DNA of 64,000 nt, taken from contig OZ024895.1 of NCBI GenBank assembly GCA_964017195.1, positions 24,646,233 through 24,710,232 of the forward strand, written 5' to 3'. Origin of the DNA: Siderastrea radians (taxonomy: Eukaryota > Cnidaria > Anthozoa > Scleractinia > Rhizangiidae). Both the position numbers and the translations under genes were made by a program. Below, piece after piece: positions 13,389 through 33,557 of this stretch. Under the pieces are notes generated by a model. That model ran no database searches. It saw only the letters and a program-made list of their open reading frames with translations, and was not told the origin of the DNA. Numbering within the stretch: position 1 is the first letter of the stretch; the number at the start of each line of letters is the position of its first letter.

Positions 13389-14342
13389 GCTACAGGCTTA
13401 CCACAGAAAACAAAAACGGCTCTTTTAGGAGCCACCAAATATCAAATAAAGTCATGGCCAATCAGCAAATAATTCATGTCTAGCAAAAGAAGTAATTTCA
13501 AAGGAGCACATTTATCGTTTTATAATTTCTAGTTTGCAACGAATAACACTCCCTATTTGCGTAAAGTGTGCGCTTTCTGAAAACTAATAAGCATAAAAAG
13601 CCACTTAATTGCGCAGCGCTGCGACTGCAATGTTGATCGCGTGCATGGTAAACTTGAAACTGTGCATGTTTGGCAGGGCAATGAAACAATTTGATTAAAA
13701 AAAATACTTAAGTAAAAGTTTGACACTTACTGTGCTTGATATTGATCGCTGGGAATGAACTTCCGAAGACACGCGTAGACGCCAGCGGACATTTGATTTG
13801 GGTAATGCACGAGATAATCATCGGGCTGGAATAAATTCCTGCAAAAGAAGAAAATGTTGGCTTGATTCTTGAAAGAATAAACTGAGTCGATTATCCACCG
13901 ATAAATTGAGCTGGTAAAAGTGACAGCAGTCATAAAGCCTGAAACCCTTTTAGCGCGGCTGAAATGTAGTTTTTATTCGCACTTCGCGTAAAGAAAGTTT
14001 TGTTCAGGCAAGCAGTTAAAAATAATCCAGTGCTTAGCTGAAAACCACCCTCACCAATTTTATGTTCTCTTGCCATAACGTAATGTATCGTTGTTGTTTG
14101 TTTATTTTGAATGGTCGTCGTGTTTGTGTTTGTTTGTTTGTTTGTTTTTATTTCGCTGTAATCCCTGTGTTTGTTTATCTAAGGTGAGTGAATGTGGTGT
14201 GTATTTCAAGGTTACCAAACTGTCTGTATGTCTGTGCGGGAAATCGGTTTGGAGATAAGCACTTTATTGGTCACAACTTTTGCGTGAGTTGTTGGCTCCT
14301 AAAAGAGCCGTTTGTTTTGTAGACTTGTAGCTACGGAACGCT

Positions 14343-15394
<1,052 letters not shown>

Positions 15395-16589
15395 GTCAAT
15401 CATCCGAGAGCACCACAACAAACGGCTCCTTTAGGAGCCACCACTCGAATAAAAAGTCAATGGCCAATTACTTGTGACTTATGTGTCTCTTAACTGAAGT
15501 TTGGTTTCGAGCAACTCAGATAAGCTCGGTCTGATCTATGAAAGAGAGTGAAAACAGCGCAAATAACAAGAAGAAATGGTAATTTAGCTGGAAATCGAGC
15601 GCGCTTTGTGCTGTCATGTCTGTGCGCGCTCAGCTTTTAGGACAAAACAACGCTCGTTTTTTTTTTCTTTAATTATCACAAGCAATAATATTACCACTCA
15701 TTTAAACAAGGGCAGTGTCATATCATAAACCTAACAATAAAATCCTAGGCGCTGCAGCACTCTCAAAATAACTCAGCTGCCTTCGAAAGAACATGTAATT
15801 AAACGCGCGTTCTAACGAATTAGACATAATTGATGACGACATCGTTAGCACTTTGTTACGTCTGTGAGCGCGTGCGATCTGTTTGAAAACTTTGATTTCT
15901 CAAAACGCATGGTTTTTTACGGGACATTTCTCTACAAATGTAAGTAGCGATACGTTGTTATACAAGCACGACATAGAAAATGCTTTCAAGTTGCCTTGTT
16001 CTCTATACAGCATGAAAAAAATCGGCGAAAATACTATTTTGAAGCGCTCTCGTCTGTTCATGAAGTGCGTGGCAAGAAAAGAAAGACAGGATGAAGGCTT
16101 TGTTAAGTCGTCCATCAATGCGAAAAGACACGAGATCGAGTTATAAAATATGAGGTTTTGAAACACCCCCCCCCCCCCCTCCCACAGTGCGAATGTGTTT
16201 TTGCGAAGTTTGGTATTTTTCTTCTGGTTTTCGAAGCGCGATCTTGCACAAAATGCCGCGTAATGACTAAAGAATGTTGTGTATACTTAAGCTATCGGCT
16301 CTCCAGGCTGTTAAAAACACTCTAATCGTCCCACTCGTTTGCCTCGTGGAGCAGTGTACTTAATTCTACAACTGAAACCAGTTTCAAAAAACACAAAATG
16401 TAACGAGACCGGGAAATTATCGAGTCTTGAACGGGGCAAAGAAGCACAACATAGCCTTAGTTAAACACGTTCGTAAAGCCTAGTAGTAGCGGTTTGCTCC
16501 CTCTGCGGTCCGCTTATAGAAGTAAAAACTTTACAACGCAGACAATCGACATCTCGCAAAGCGAACGGAGTTGACAGAAGTTCAATAGA

Positions 16590-17144
16590 ATGTCTGACAA
16601 CAGCGGAAAGAAAAAGGAAGGCGCTACAAAGCCTGTCGAACACCCCAAATATACCGAAATGATCAAGGCTGCCATGGTCGCTCTTAAGGAGAGAAATGGC
16701 TCGTCGCTTCACGCCATCGAAAAGTACATCAAGTCCAACTACAAAGTGGGAGATAGGGCACACCAATACATCAAGCAAGCTCTAAAACGGGGCGAGGTCA
16801 GTGGGAAATTCATTCACACGAAAGGCGTGGGAGCCTCGGGATCCTTCAAGGTCAACAAGGAGGAGGAGAAGAAAGCAGCGAAAAAGCCAGTCCCGGCAAA
16901 GAAGAAGCCCGCCGCTGCTAAGTCAGAAAAGAAGACCAAAACACCAGCGGCTAAAATATCCCCGGCAAAGAAAAAGCCCGCTGCTAAGCCTAAGCCTGCC
17001 AAGAAAGAGAAGAAATCCACCACAAAGCAGAGAGCTTCAGTCCCAAAGAACAGCACAGCCAAGAAGCCGTCAGCAAAGAAGTCGAAGGAGAACACAAAGG
17101 TGCCTACTAGAAAGCCGGCAGCCAAGAAAGTTAGCAAGAAGTGA
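16590..17144 (+). CDS. H1: Linker histone H1 (Met29, Ala82, Val171)
   Basis: 184 residues with the conserved Ala82. Two private substitutions: Ile29 to Met (ATT to ATG, first helix of the winged-helix domain) and Ala171 to Val (GCG to GTG, C-terminal tail). AC box at 16389-16395, TATAGAA at 16515-16521, stem-loop at 17167-17182. Preceded by the longest C-tract (14 C). Confidence 0.97.
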   Translation: MSDNSGKKKEGATKPVEHPKYTEMIKAAMVALKERNGSSLHAIEKYIKSNYKVGDRAHQYIKQALKRGEVSGKFIHTKGVGASGSFKVNKEEEKKAAKKPVPAKKKPAAAKSEKKTKTPAAKISPAKKKPAAKPKPAKKEKKSTTKQRASVPKNSTAKKPSAKKSKENTKVPTRKPAAKKVSKK

Positions 17145-17762
17145 ACACGCACCACTTTAACAAAACGGCTCCTTTAGGAGCCACCAAATAAAGAAAAGCA
17201 ATGATCAGCCTTCAATGATTTGACACAATAGCACACCCCTCCCACCCATAGCGAATCATATCGGAAACTAGAGCGGCTAATTTAATTGTCTGGATATCAC
17301 AGACAGACCAGAGATACCCAATGCTTAGAGGGAAATAAAAAGAGTACGCGTAGTTTTACGGCCAGTGGAGGCAGGTCAATTTCTGTAATATCGCTGTTGC
17401 TCGCAAATCAGTGAACTTAATGCACCACAAGAAAAAAAACAAAACAAAACACACAAACAAACAATACAAAATTCAAACCAAACCAAACAAACCACACACA
17501 CACACACACACACACACCGTGGCATCGTGTGTATGGGTAATGCACAGTTATATGTATATCGGGAATTATAATTATTGCTTTTTTGTTCGTCGCGATTCAA
17601 TGTTCGCGGAAAAGCTGGAGCAACTAAGATTTTTTTCGTTTGTGAGCGTCTGCCTACTTTATAGCGGGTAAGGGGTTTTGATAGTATTGTTGGACATTGC
17701 TTTATACGACATTTGGTGGCTCCTAAAAGAGCCGTTGGTTTGTTTCATCAAGAGCGACTAGC

Positions 17763-18146
17763 TCACTTGCTGCTGGTAAACTTCGTTACGGCCTTGGCAC
17801 CCTCGCTGACGGCGTGCTTTGCCAATTCTCCGGGCAGAAGCAGCCTGATGGCGGTTTGGATCTCGCGGGAACTAATGGTGGACTTCTTGTTGTAGTGGGC
17901 CAGGCGGGAAGATTCCGTGGCGATGCGCTCGAAGATGTCGTTCACAAAGGAGTTCATGATGCCCATGGCTTTGCTGGAGATGCCCGTGTCAGGGTGCACC
18001 TGCTTCAAGACCTTGTAGATGTAGATCGCATAGCTCTCCTTTCTCCTAGTCCGCTTCTTGTTCTTGCCTGAACCATCAGCCGTCCCGGACTTAGCCTTGC
18101 CCGCTCTCTTCTCACCCTTTTTCGCGGCCGGTACTTTCGGTGCCAT
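17763..18146 (-). CDS. H2B: Histone H2B, Thr117-to-Ala variant
   Basis: 127 residues. SEGAKAVTK replaces SEGTKAVTK, an ACC to GCC change just before the C-terminal helix that carries the ubiquitylated lysine. This is the only H2B protein variant in the window. Stem-loop at 17718-17733. Confidence 0.99.
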   Translation of the reverse strand: MAPKVPAAKKGEKRAGKAKSGTADGSGKNKKRTRRKESYAIYIYKVLKQVHPDTGISSKAMGIMNSFVNDIFERIATESSRLAHYNKKSTISSREIQTAIRLLLPGELAKHAVSEGAKAVTKFTSSK

Positions 18147-18860
<714 letters not shown>

Positions 18861-19814
18861 GCTACAGGCTTACCACAGAAAACAAAAACGGCTCTTTTAG
18901 GAGCCACCAAATATCAAATAAAGTCATGGCCAATCAGCAAATAATTCATGTCTAGCAAAAGAAGTAATTTCAAAGGAGCACATTTATCGTTTTATAATTT
19001 CTAGTTTGCAACGAATAACACTCCCTATTTGCGTAAAGTGTGCGCTTTCTGAAAACTAATAAGCATAAAAAGCCACTTAATTGCGCAGCGCTGCGACTGC
19101 AATGTTGATCGCGTGCATGGTAAACTTGAAACTGTGCATGTTTGGCAGGGCAATGAAACAATTTGATTAAAAAAAATACTTAAGTAAAAGTTTGACACTT
19201 ACTGTGCTTGATATTGATCGCTGGGAATGAACTTCCGAAGACACGCGTAGACGCCAGCGGACATTTGATTTGGGTAATGCACGAGATAATCATCGGGCTG
19301 GAATAAATTCCTGCAAAAGAAGAAAATGTTGGCTTGATTCTTGAAAGAATAAACTGAGTCGATTATCCACCGATAAATTGAGCTGGTAAAAGTGACAGCA
19401 GTCATAAAGCCTAAAACCCTTTTAGCGCGGCTGAAATGTAGTTTTTATTCGCACTTCGCGTAAAGAAAGTTTTGTTCAGGCAAGCAGTTAAAAATAATCC
19501 AGTGCTTAGCTGAAAACCACCCTCACCAATTTTATGTTCTCTTGCCATAACGTAATGTATCGTTGTTGTTTGTTTATTTTGAATGGTCGTCGTGTTTGTG
19601 TTTGTTTGTTTGTTTGTTTTTATTTCGCTGTAATCCCTGTGTTTGTTTATCTAAGGTGAGTGAATGTGGTGTGTATTTCAAGGTTACCAAACTGTCTGTA
19701 TGTCTGTGCGGGAAATCGGTTTGGAGATAAGCACTTTATTGGTCACAACTTTTGCGTGAGTTGTTGGCTCCTAAAAGAGCCGTTTGTTTTGTAGACTTGT
19801 AGCTACGGAACGCT

Positions 19815-20866
<1,052 letters not shown>

Positions 20867-22060
20867 GTCAATCATCCGAGAGCACCACAACAAACGGCTC
20901 CTTTAGGAGCCACCACTCGAATAAAAAGTCAATGGCCAATTACTTGTGACTTATGTGTCTCTTAACTGAAGTTTGGTTTCGAGCAACTCAGATAAGCTCG
21001 GTCTGATCTATGAAAGAGAGTGAAAACAGCGCAAATAACAAGAAGAAATGGTAATTTAGCTGGAAATCGAGCGCGCTTTGTGCTGTCATGTCTGTGCGCG
21101 CTCAGCTTTTAGGACAAAACAACGCTCGTTTTTTTTTTCTTTAATTATCACAAGCAATAATATTACCACTCATTTAAACAAGGGCAGTGTCATATCATAA
21201 ACCTAACAATAAAATCCTAGGCGCTGCAGCACTCTCAAAATAACTCAGCTGCCTTCGAAAGAACATGTAATTAAACGCGCGTTCTAACGAATTAGACATA
21301 ATTGATGACGACATCGTTAGCACTTTGTTACGTCTGTGAGCGCGTGCGATCTGTTTGAAAACTTTGATTTCTCAAAACGCATGGTTTTTTACGGGACATT
21401 TCTCTACAAATGTAAGTAGCGATACGTTGTTATACAAGCACGACATAGAAAATGCTTTCAAGTTGCCTTGTTCTCTATACAGCATGAAAAAAATCGGCGA
21501 AAATACTATTTTGAAGCGCTCTCGTCTGTTCATGAAGTGCGTGGCAAGAAAAGAAAGACAGGATGAAGGCTTTGTTAAGTCGTCCATCAATGCGAAAAGA
21601 CACGAGATCGAGTTATAAAATATGAGGTTTTGAAACACCCCCCCCCCCCCTCCCACAGTGCGAATGTGTTTTTGCGAAGTTTGGTATTTTTCTTCTGGTT
21701 TTCGAAGCGCGATCTTGCACAAAATGCCGCGTAATGACTAAAGAATGTTGTGTATACTTAAGCTATCGGCTCTCCAGGCTGTTAAAAACACTCTAATCGT
21801 CCCACTCGTTTGCCTCGTGGAGCAGTGTACTTAATTCTACAACTGAAACCAGTTTCAAAAAACACAAAATGTAACGAGACCGGGAAATTATCGAGTCTTG
21901 AACGGGGCAAAGAAGCACAACATAGCCTTAGTTAAACACGTTCGTAAAGCCTAGTAGTAGCGGTTTGCTCCCTCTGCGGTCCGCTTATAGAAGTAAAAAC
22001 TTTACAACGCAGACAATCGACATCTCGCAAAGCGAACGGAGTTGACAGAAGTTCAATAGA

Positions 22061-22615
22061 ATGTCTGACAACAGCGGAAAGAAAAAGGAAGGCACTACAA
22101 AGCCTGTCGAACACCCCAAATATACCGAAATGATCAAGGCTGCCATTGTCGCTCTTAAGGAGAGAAATGGCTCGTCGCTTCACGCCATCGAAAAGTACAT
22201 CAAGTCCAACTACAAAGTGGGAGATAGGGCACACCAATACATCAAGCAAGCTCTAAAACGGGGCGAGGTCAGTGGGAAATTCATTCACACGAAAGGCGTG
22301 GGAGCCTCGGGATCCTTCAAGGTCAACAAGGAGGAGGAGAAGAAAGCAGCGAAAAAGCCAGTCCCGGCAAAGAAGAAGCCCGCCGCTGCTAAGTCAGAAA
22401 AGAAGACCAAAACACCAGCGGCTAAAATATCCCCGGCAAAGAAAAAGCCCGCTGCTAAGCCTAAGCCTGCCAAGAAAGAGAAGAAATCCACCACAAAGCA
22501 GAGAGCTTCAGTCCCAAAGAACAGCACAGCCAAGAAGCCGTCAGCAAAGAAGTCGAAGGAGAACACAAAGGCGCCTACTAGAAAGCCGGCAGCCAAGAAA
22601 GTTAGCAAGAAGTGA
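22061..22615 (+). CDS. H1: Linker histone H1 (Thr12, Ala82)
   Basis: 184 residues. Private Ala12 to Thr (GCT to ACT) in the N-terminal tail; Ala82 conserved. AC box at 21860-21866, TATAGAA at 21986-21992, stem-loop at 22638-22653. Confidence 0.97.
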   Translation: MSDNSGKKKEGTTKPVEHPKYTEMIKAAIVALKERNGSSLHAIEKYIKSNYKVGDRAHQYIKQALKRGEVSGKFIHTKGVGASGSFKVNKEEEKKAAKKPVPAKKKPAAAKSEKKTKTPAAKISPAKKKPAAKPKPAKKEKKSTTKQRASVPKNSTAKKPSAKKSKENTKAPTRKPAAKKVSKK

Positions 22616-23237
22616 ACACGCACCACTTTAACAAAACGGCTCCTTTAGGAGCCACCAAATAAAGAAAAGCAATGATCAGCCTTCAATGATTTGACACAAT
22701 AGCACACCCCTCCCACCCATAGCGAATCATATCGGAAACTAGAGCGGCTAATTTAATTGTCTGGATATCACAGACAGACCAGAGATACCCAATGCTTAGA
22801 GGGAAATAAAAAGAGTACGCGTAGTTTTACGGCCAGTGGAGGCAGGTCAATTTCTGTAATATCGCTGTTGCTCGCAAATCAGTGAACTTAATGCACCACA
22901 AGAAAAAAAACAAAACAAAACACACAAACAAACAATACAAAATTCAAACCAAACCAAACAAACCACACACACACACACACACACACACACACCGTGGCAT
23001 CGTGTGTATGGGTAATGCACAGTTATATGTATATCGGGAATTATAATTATTGCTTTTTTGTTCGTCGCGATTCAATGTTCGCGGAAAAGCTGGAGCAACT
23101 AAGATTTTTTTCGTTTGTGAGCGTCTGCCTACTTTATAGCGGGTAAGGGGTTTTGATAGTATTGTTGGACATTGCTTTATACGACATTTGGTGGCTCCTA
23201 AAAGAGCCGTTGGTTTGTTTCATCAAGAGCGACTAGC

Positions 23238-23621
23238 TCACTTGCTGCTGGTAAACTTCGTTACGGCCTTGGTACCCTCGCTGACGGCGTGCTTTGCCAA
23301 TTCTCCGGGCAGAAGCAGCCTGATGGCGGTTTGGATCTCGCGGGAACTAATGGTGGACTTCTTGTTGTAGTGGGCCAGGCGGGAAGATTCCGTGGCGATG
23401 CGCTCGAAGATGTCGTTCACAAAGGAGTTCATGATGCCCATGGCTTTGCTGGAGATGCCCGTGTCAGGGTGCACCTGCTTCAAGACCTTGTAGATGTAGA
23501 TCGCATAGCTCTCCTTTCTCCTAGTCCGCTTCTTGTTCTTGCCTGAACCATCAGCCGTCCCGGACTTAGCCTTGCCCGCTCTCTTCTCACCCTTTTTCGC
23601 GGCCGGTACTTTCGGTGCCAT
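23238..23621 (-). CDS. H2B: Histone H2B
   Basis: Array-consensus H2B of 127 residues. Stem-loop at 23193-23208. The CA tract in the spacer beyond has 14 repeats. Confidence 0.99.
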   Translation of the reverse strand: MAPKVPAAKKGEKRAGKAKSGTADGSGKNKKRTRRKESYAIYIYKVLKQVHPDTGISSKAMGIMNSFVNDIFERIATESSRLAHYNKKSTISSREIQTAIRLLLPGELAKHAVSEGTKAVTKFTSSK

Positions 23622-24335
<714 letters not shown>

Positions 24336-25289
24336 GCTACAGGCTTACCACAGAAAACAAAAACGGCTCTTTTAGGAGCCACCAAATATCAAATAAAGTC
24401 ATGGCCAATCAGCAAATAATTCATGTCTAGCAAAAGAAGTAATTTCAAAGGAGCACATTTATCGTTTTATAATTTCTAGTTTGCAACGAATAACACTCCC
24501 TATTTGCGTAAAGTGTGCGCTTTCTGAAAACTAATAAGCATAAAAAGCCACTTAATTGCGCAGCGCTGCGACTGCAATGTTGATCGCGTGCATGGTAAAC
24601 TTGAAACTGTGCATGTTTGGCAGGGCAATGAAACAATTTGATTAAAAAAAATACTTAAGTAAAAGTTTGACACTTACTGTGCTTGATATTGATCGCTGGG
24701 AATGAACTTCCGAAGACACGCGTAGACGCCAGCGGACATTTGATTTGGGTAATGCACGAGATAATCATCGGGCTGGAATAAATTCCTGCAAAAGAAGAAA
24801 ATGTTGGCTTGATTCTTGAAAGAATAAACTGAGTCGATTATCCACCGATAAATTGAGCTGGTAAAAGTGACAGCAGTCATAAAGCCTAAAACCCTTTTAG
24901 CGCGGCTGAAATGTAGTTTTTATTCGCACTTCGCGTAAAGAAAGTTTTGTTCAGGCAAGCAGTTAAAAATAATCCAGTGCTTAGCTGAAAACCACCCTCA
25001 CCAATTTTATGTTCTCTTGCCATAACGTAATGTATCGTTGTTGTTTGTTTATTTTGAATGGTCGTCGTGTTTGTGTTTGTTTGTTTGTTTGTTTTTATTT
25101 CGCTGTAATCCCTGTGTTTGTTTATCTAAGGTGAGTGAATGTGGTGTGTATTTCAAGGTTACCAAACTGTCTGTATGTCTGTGCGGGAAATCGGTTTGGA
25201 GATAAGCACTTTATTGGTCACAACTTTTGCGTGAGTTGTTGGCTCCTAAAAGAGCCGTTTGTTTTGTAGACTTGTAGCTACGGAACGCT

Positions 25290-26340
<1,051 letters not shown>

Positions 26341-27533
26341 GTCAATCATCCGAGAGCACCACAACAAACGGCTCCTTTAGGAGCCACCACTCGAATAAAA
26401 AGTCAATGGCCAATTACTTGTGACTTATGTGTCTCTTAACTGAAGTTTGGTTTCGAGCAACTCAGATAAGCTCGGTCTGATCTATGAAAGAGAGTGAAAA
26501 CAGCGCAAATAACAAGAAGAAATGGTAATTTAGCTGGAAATCGAGCGCGCTTTGTGCTGTCATGTCTGTGCGCGCTCAGCTTTTAGGACAAAACAACGCT
26601 CGTTTTTTTTTTCTTTAATTATCACAAGCAATAATATTACCACTCATTTAAACAAGGGCAGTGTCATATCATAAACCTAACAATAAAATCCTAGGCGCTG
26701 CAGCACTCTCAAAATAACTCAGCTGCCTTCGAAAGAACATGTAATTAAACGCGCGTTCTAACGAATTAGACATAATTGATGACGACATCGTTAGCACTTT
26801 GTTACGTCTGTGAGCGCGTGCGATCTGTTTGAAAACTTTGATTTCTCAAAACGCATGGTTTTTTACGGGACATTTCTCTACAAATGTAAGTAGCGATACG
26901 TTGTTATACAAGCACGACATAGAAAATGCTTTCAAGTTGCCTTGTTCTCTATACAGCATGAAAAAAATCGGCGAAAATACTATTTTGAAGCGCTCTCGTC
27001 TGTTCATGAAGTGCGTGGCAAGAAAAGAAAGACAGGATGAAGGCTTTGTTAAGTCGTCCATCAATGCGAAAAGACACGAGATCGAGTTATAAAATATGAG
27101 GTTTTGAAACACCCCCCCCCCCCTCCCACAGTGCGAATGTGTTTTTGCGAAGTTTGGTATTTTTCTTCTGGTTTTCGAAGCGCGATCTTGCACAAAATGC
27201 CGCGTAATGACTAAAGAATGTTGTGTATACTTAAGCTATCGGCTCTCCAGGCTGTTAAAAACACTCTAATCGTCCCACTCGTTTGCCTCGTGGAGCAGTG
27301 TACTTAATTCTACAACTGAAACCAGTTTCAAAAAACACAAAATGTAACGAGACCGGGAAATTATCGAGTCTTGAACGGGGCAAAGAAGCACAACATAGCC
27401 TTAGTTAAACACGTTCGTAAAGCCTAGTAGTAGCGGTTTGCTCCCTCTGCGGTCCGCTTATAGAAGTAAAAACTTTACAACGCAGACAATCGACATCTCG
27501 CAAAGCGAACGGAGTTGACAGAAGTTCAATAGA

Positions 27534-28088
27534 ATGTCTGACAACAGCGGAAAGAAAAAGGAAGGCGCTACAAAGCCTGTCGAACACCCCAAATATACCG
27601 AAATGATCAAGGCTGCCATTGTCGCTCTTAAGGAGAGAAATGGCTCGTCGCTTCACGCCATCGAAAAGTACATCAAGTCCAACTACAAAGTGGGAGATAG
27701 GGCACACCAATACATCAAGCAAGCTCTAAAACGGGGCGAGGTCAGTGGGAAATTCATTCACACGAAAGGCGTGGGAGCCTCGGGATCCTTCAAGGTCAAC
27801 AAGGAGGAGGAGAAGAAAGCAGCGAAAAAGCCAGTCCCGGCAAAGAAGAAGCCCGCCGCTGCTAAGTCAGAAAAGAAGACCAAAACACCAGCGGCTAAAA
27901 TATCCCCGGCAAAGAAAAAGCCCGCTGCTAAGCCTAAGCCTGCCAAGAAAGAGAAGAAATCCACCACAAAGCAGAGAGCTTCAGTCCCAAAGAACAGCAC
28001 AGCCAAGAAGCCGTCAGCAAAGAAGTCGAAGGAGAACACAAAGGCGCCTACTAGAAAGCCGGCAGCCAAGAAAGTTAGCAAGAAGTGA
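27534..28088 (+). CDS. H1: Linker histone H1
   Basis: Array-consensus H1 (Ala12, Ile29, Ala82, Ala171). AC box at 27333-27339, TATAGAA at 27459-27465, stem-loop at 28111-28126. Confidence 0.97.
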   Translation: MSDNSGKKKEGATKPVEHPKYTEMIKAAIVALKERNGSSLHAIEKYIKSNYKVGDRAHQYIKQALKRGEVSGKFIHTKGVGASGSFKVNKEEEKKAAKKPVPAKKKPAAAKSEKKTKTPAAKISPAKKKPAAKPKPAKKEKKSTTKQRASVPKNSTAKKPSAKKSKENTKAPTRKPAAKKVSKK

Positions 28089-28706
28089 ACACGCACCACT
28101 TTAACAAAACGGCTCCTTTAGGAGCCACCAAATAAAGAAAAGCAATGATCAGCCTTCAATGATTTGACACAATAGCACACCCCTCCCACCCATAGCGAAT
28201 CATATCGGAAACTAGAGCGGCTAATTTAATTGTCTGGATATCACAGACAGACCAGAGATACCCAATGCTTAGAGGGAAATAAAAAGAGTACGCGTAGTTT
28301 TACGGCCAGTGGAGGCAGGTCAATTTCTGTAATATCGCTGTTGCTCGCAAATCAGTGAACTTAATGCACCACAAGAAAAAAAACAAAACAAAACACACAA
28401 ACAAACAATACAAAATTCAAACCAAACCAAACAAACCACACACACACACACACACACACACCGTGGCATCGTGTGTATGGGTAATGCACAGTTATATGTA
28501 TATCGGGAATTATAATTATTGCTTTTTTGTTCGTCGCGATTCAATGTTCGCGGAAAAGCTGGAGCAACTAAGATTTTTTTCGTTTGTGAGCGTCTGCCTA
28601 CTTTATAGCGGGTAAGGGGTTTTGATAGTATTGTTGGACATTGCTTTATACGACATTTGGTGGCTCCTAAAAGAGCCGTTGGTTTGTTTCATCAAGAGCG
28701 ACTAGC

Positions 28707-29090
28707 TCACTTGCTGCTGGTAAACTTCGTTACGGCCTTGGTACCCTCGCTGACGGCGTGCTTTGCCAATTCTCCGGGCAGAAGCAGCCTGATGGCGGTT
28801 TGGATCTCGCGGGAACTAATGGTGGACTTCTTGTTGTAGTGGGCCAGGCGGGAAGATTCCGTGGCGATGCGCTCGAAGATGTCGTTCACAAAGGAGTTCA
28901 TGATGCCCATGGCTTTGCTGGAGATGCCCGTGTCAGGGTGCACCTGCTTCAAGACCTTGTAGATGTAGATCGCATAGCTCTCCTTTCTCCTAGTCCGCTT
29001 CTTGTTCTTGCCTGAACCATCAGCCGTCCCGGACTTAGCCTTGCCCGCTCTCTTCTCACCCTTTTTCGCGGCCGGTACTTTCGGTGCCAT
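28707..29090 (-). CDS. H2B: Histone H2B (last in the array)
   Basis: Array-consensus H2B. Fifth and last H2B in the window. Stem-loop at 28662-28677. Confidence 0.99.
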   Translation of the reverse strand: MAPKVPAAKKGEKRAGKAKSGTADGSGKNKKRTRRKESYAIYIYKVLKQVHPDTGISSKAMGIMNSFVNDIFERIATESSRLAHYNKKSTISSREIQTAIRLLLPGELAKHAVSEGTKAVTKFTSSK

Positions 29091-29804
<714 letters not shown>

Positions 29805-30758
29805 GCTACAGGCTTACCACAGAAAACAAAAACGGCTCTTTTAGGAGCCACCAAATATCAAATAAAGTCATGGCCAATCAGCAAATAATTCATGTCTAGC
29901 AAAAGAAGTAATTTCAAAGGAGCACATTTATCGTTTTATAATTTCTAGTTTGCAACGAATAACACTCCCTATTTGCGTAAAGTGTGCGCTTTCTGAAAAC
30001 TAATAAGCATAAAAAGCCACTTAATTGCGCAGCGCTGCGACTGCAATGTTGATCGCGTGCATGGTAAACTTGAAACTGTGCATGTTTGGCAGGGCAATGA
30101 AACAATTTGATTAAAAAAAATACTTAAGTAAAAGTTTGACACTTACTGTGCTTGATATTGATCGCTGGGAATGAACTTCCGAAGACACGCGTAGACGCCA
30201 GCGGACATTTGATTTGGGTAATGCACGAGATAATCATCGGGCTGGAATAAATTCCTGCAAAAGAAGAAAATGTTGGCTTGATTCTTGAAAGAATAAACTG
30301 AGTCGATTATCCACCGATAAATTGAGCTGGTAAAAGTGACAGCAGTCATAAAGCCTAAAACCCTTTTAGCGCGGCTGAAATGTAGTTTTTATTCGCACTT
30401 CGCGTAAAGAAAGTTTTGTTCAGGCAAGCAGTTAAAAATAATCCAGTGCTTAGCTGAAAACCACCCTCACCAATTTTATGTTCTCTTGCCATAACGTAAT
30501 GTATCGTTGTTGTTTGTTTATTTTGAATGGTCGTCGTGTTTGTGTTTGTTTGTTTGTTTGTTTTTATTTCGCTGTAATCCCTGTGTTTGTTTATCTAAGG
30601 TGAGTGAATGTGGTGTGTATTTCAAGGTTACCAAACTGTCTGTATGTCTGTGCGGGAAATCGGTTTGGAGATAAGCACTTTATTGGTCACAACTTTTGCG
30701 TGAGTTGTTGGCTCCTAAAAGAGCCGTTTGTTTTGTAGACTTGTAGCTACGGAACGCT

Positions 30759-31810
<1,052 letters not shown>

Positions 31811-33002
31811 GTCAATCATCCGAGAGCACCACAACAAACGGCTCCTTTAGGAGCCACCACTCGAATAAAAAGTCAATGGCCAATTACTTGTGACTTATGT
31901 GTCTCTTAACTGAAGTTTGGTTTCGAGCAACTCAGATAAGCTCGGTCTGATCTATGAAAGAGAGTGAAAACAGCGCAAATAACAAGAAGAAATGGTAATT
32001 TAGCTGGAAAACGAGCGCGCTTTGTGCTGTCATGTCTGTGCGCGCTCAGCTTTTAGGACAAAACAACGCTCGTTTTTTTTTTCTTTAATTATCACAAGCA
32101 ATAATATTACCACTCATTTAAACAAGGGCAGTGTCATATCATAAACCTAACAATAAAATCCTAGGCGCTGCAGCACTCTCAAAATAACTCAGCTGCCTTC
32201 GAAAGAACATGTAATTAAACGCGCGTTCTAACGAATTAGACATAATTGATGACGACATCGTTAGCACTTTGTTACGTCTGTGAGCGCGTGCGATCTGTTT
32301 GAAAACTTTGATTTCTCAAAACGCATGGTTTTTTACGGGACATTTCTCTACAAATGTAAGTAGCGATACGTTGTTATACAAGCACGACATAGAAAATGCT
32401 TTCAAGTTGCCTTGTTCTCTATACAGCATGAAAAAAATCGGCGAAAATACTATTTTGAAGCGCTCTCGTCTGTTCATGAAGTGCGTGGCAAGAAAAGAAA
32501 GACAGGATGAAGGCTTTGTTAAGTCGTCCATCAATGCGAAAAGACACGAGATCGAGTTATAAAATATGAGGTTTTGAAACACCCCCCCCCCCTCCCACAG
32601 TGCGAATGTGTTTTTGCGAAGTTTGGTATTTTTCTTCTGGTTTTCGAAGCGCGATCTTGCACAAAATGCCGCGTAATGACTAAAGAATGTTGTGTATACT
32701 TAAGCTATCGGCTCTCCAGGCTGTTAAAAACACTCTAATCGTCCCACTCGTTTGCCTCGTGGAGCAGTGTACTTAATTCTACAACTGAAACCAGTTTCAA
32801 AAAACACAAAATGTAACGAGACCGGGAAATTATCGAGTCTTGAACGGGGCAAAGAAGCACAACATAGCCTTAGTTAAACACGTTCGTAAAGCCTAGTAGT
32901 AGCGGTTTGCTCCCTCTGCGGTCCGCTTATAGAAGTAAAAACTTTACAACGCAGACAATCGACATCTCGCAAAGCGAACGGAGTTGACAGAAGTTCAATA
33001 GA

Positions 33003-33557
33003 ATGTCTGACAACAGCGGAAAGAAAAAGGAAGGCGCTACAAAGCCTGTCGAACACCCCAAATATACCGAAATGATCAAGGCTGCCATTGTCGCTCTTAA
33101 GGAGAGAAATGGCTCGTCGCTTCACGCCATCGAAAAGTACATCAAGTCCAACTACAAAGTGGGAGATAGGGCACACCAATACATCAAGCAAGCTCTAAAA
33201 CGGGGCGAGGTCAGTGGGAAATTCATTCACACGAAAGGCGTGGGAGCCTCGGGATCCTTCAAGGTCAACAAGGAGGAGGAGAAGAAAGCAGCGAAAAAGC
33301 CAGTCCCGGCAAAGAAGAAGCCCGCCGCTGCTAAGTCAGAAAAGAAGACCAAAACACCAGCGGCTAAAATATCCCCGGCAAAGAAAAAGCCCGCTGCTAA
33401 GCCTAAGCCTGCCAAGAAAGAGAAGAAATCCACCACAAAGCAGAGAGCTTCAGTCCCAAAGAACAGCACAGCCAAGAAGCCGTCAGCAAAGAAGTCGAAG
33501 GAGAACACAAAGGCGCCTACTAGAAAGCCGGCAGCCAAGAAAGTTAGCAAGAAGTGA
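33003..33557 (+). CDS. H1: Linker histone H1 (terminal gene of the array)
   Basis: Array-consensus H1, with AC box at 32802-32808 and TATAGAA at 32928-32934. Stem-loop at 33580-33595. It is the last histone gene; the expected convergent H2B is missing because the array homology ends at 34010. Confidence 0.97.
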   Translation: MSDNSGKKKEGATKPVEHPKYTEMIKAAIVALKERNGSSLHAIEKYIKSNYKVGDRAHQYIKQALKRGEVSGKFIHTKGVGASGSFKVNKEEEKKAAKKPVPAKKKPAAAKSEKKTKTPAAKISPAKKKPAAKPKPAKKEKKSTTKQRASVPKNSTAKKPSAKKSKENTKAPTRKPAAKKVSKK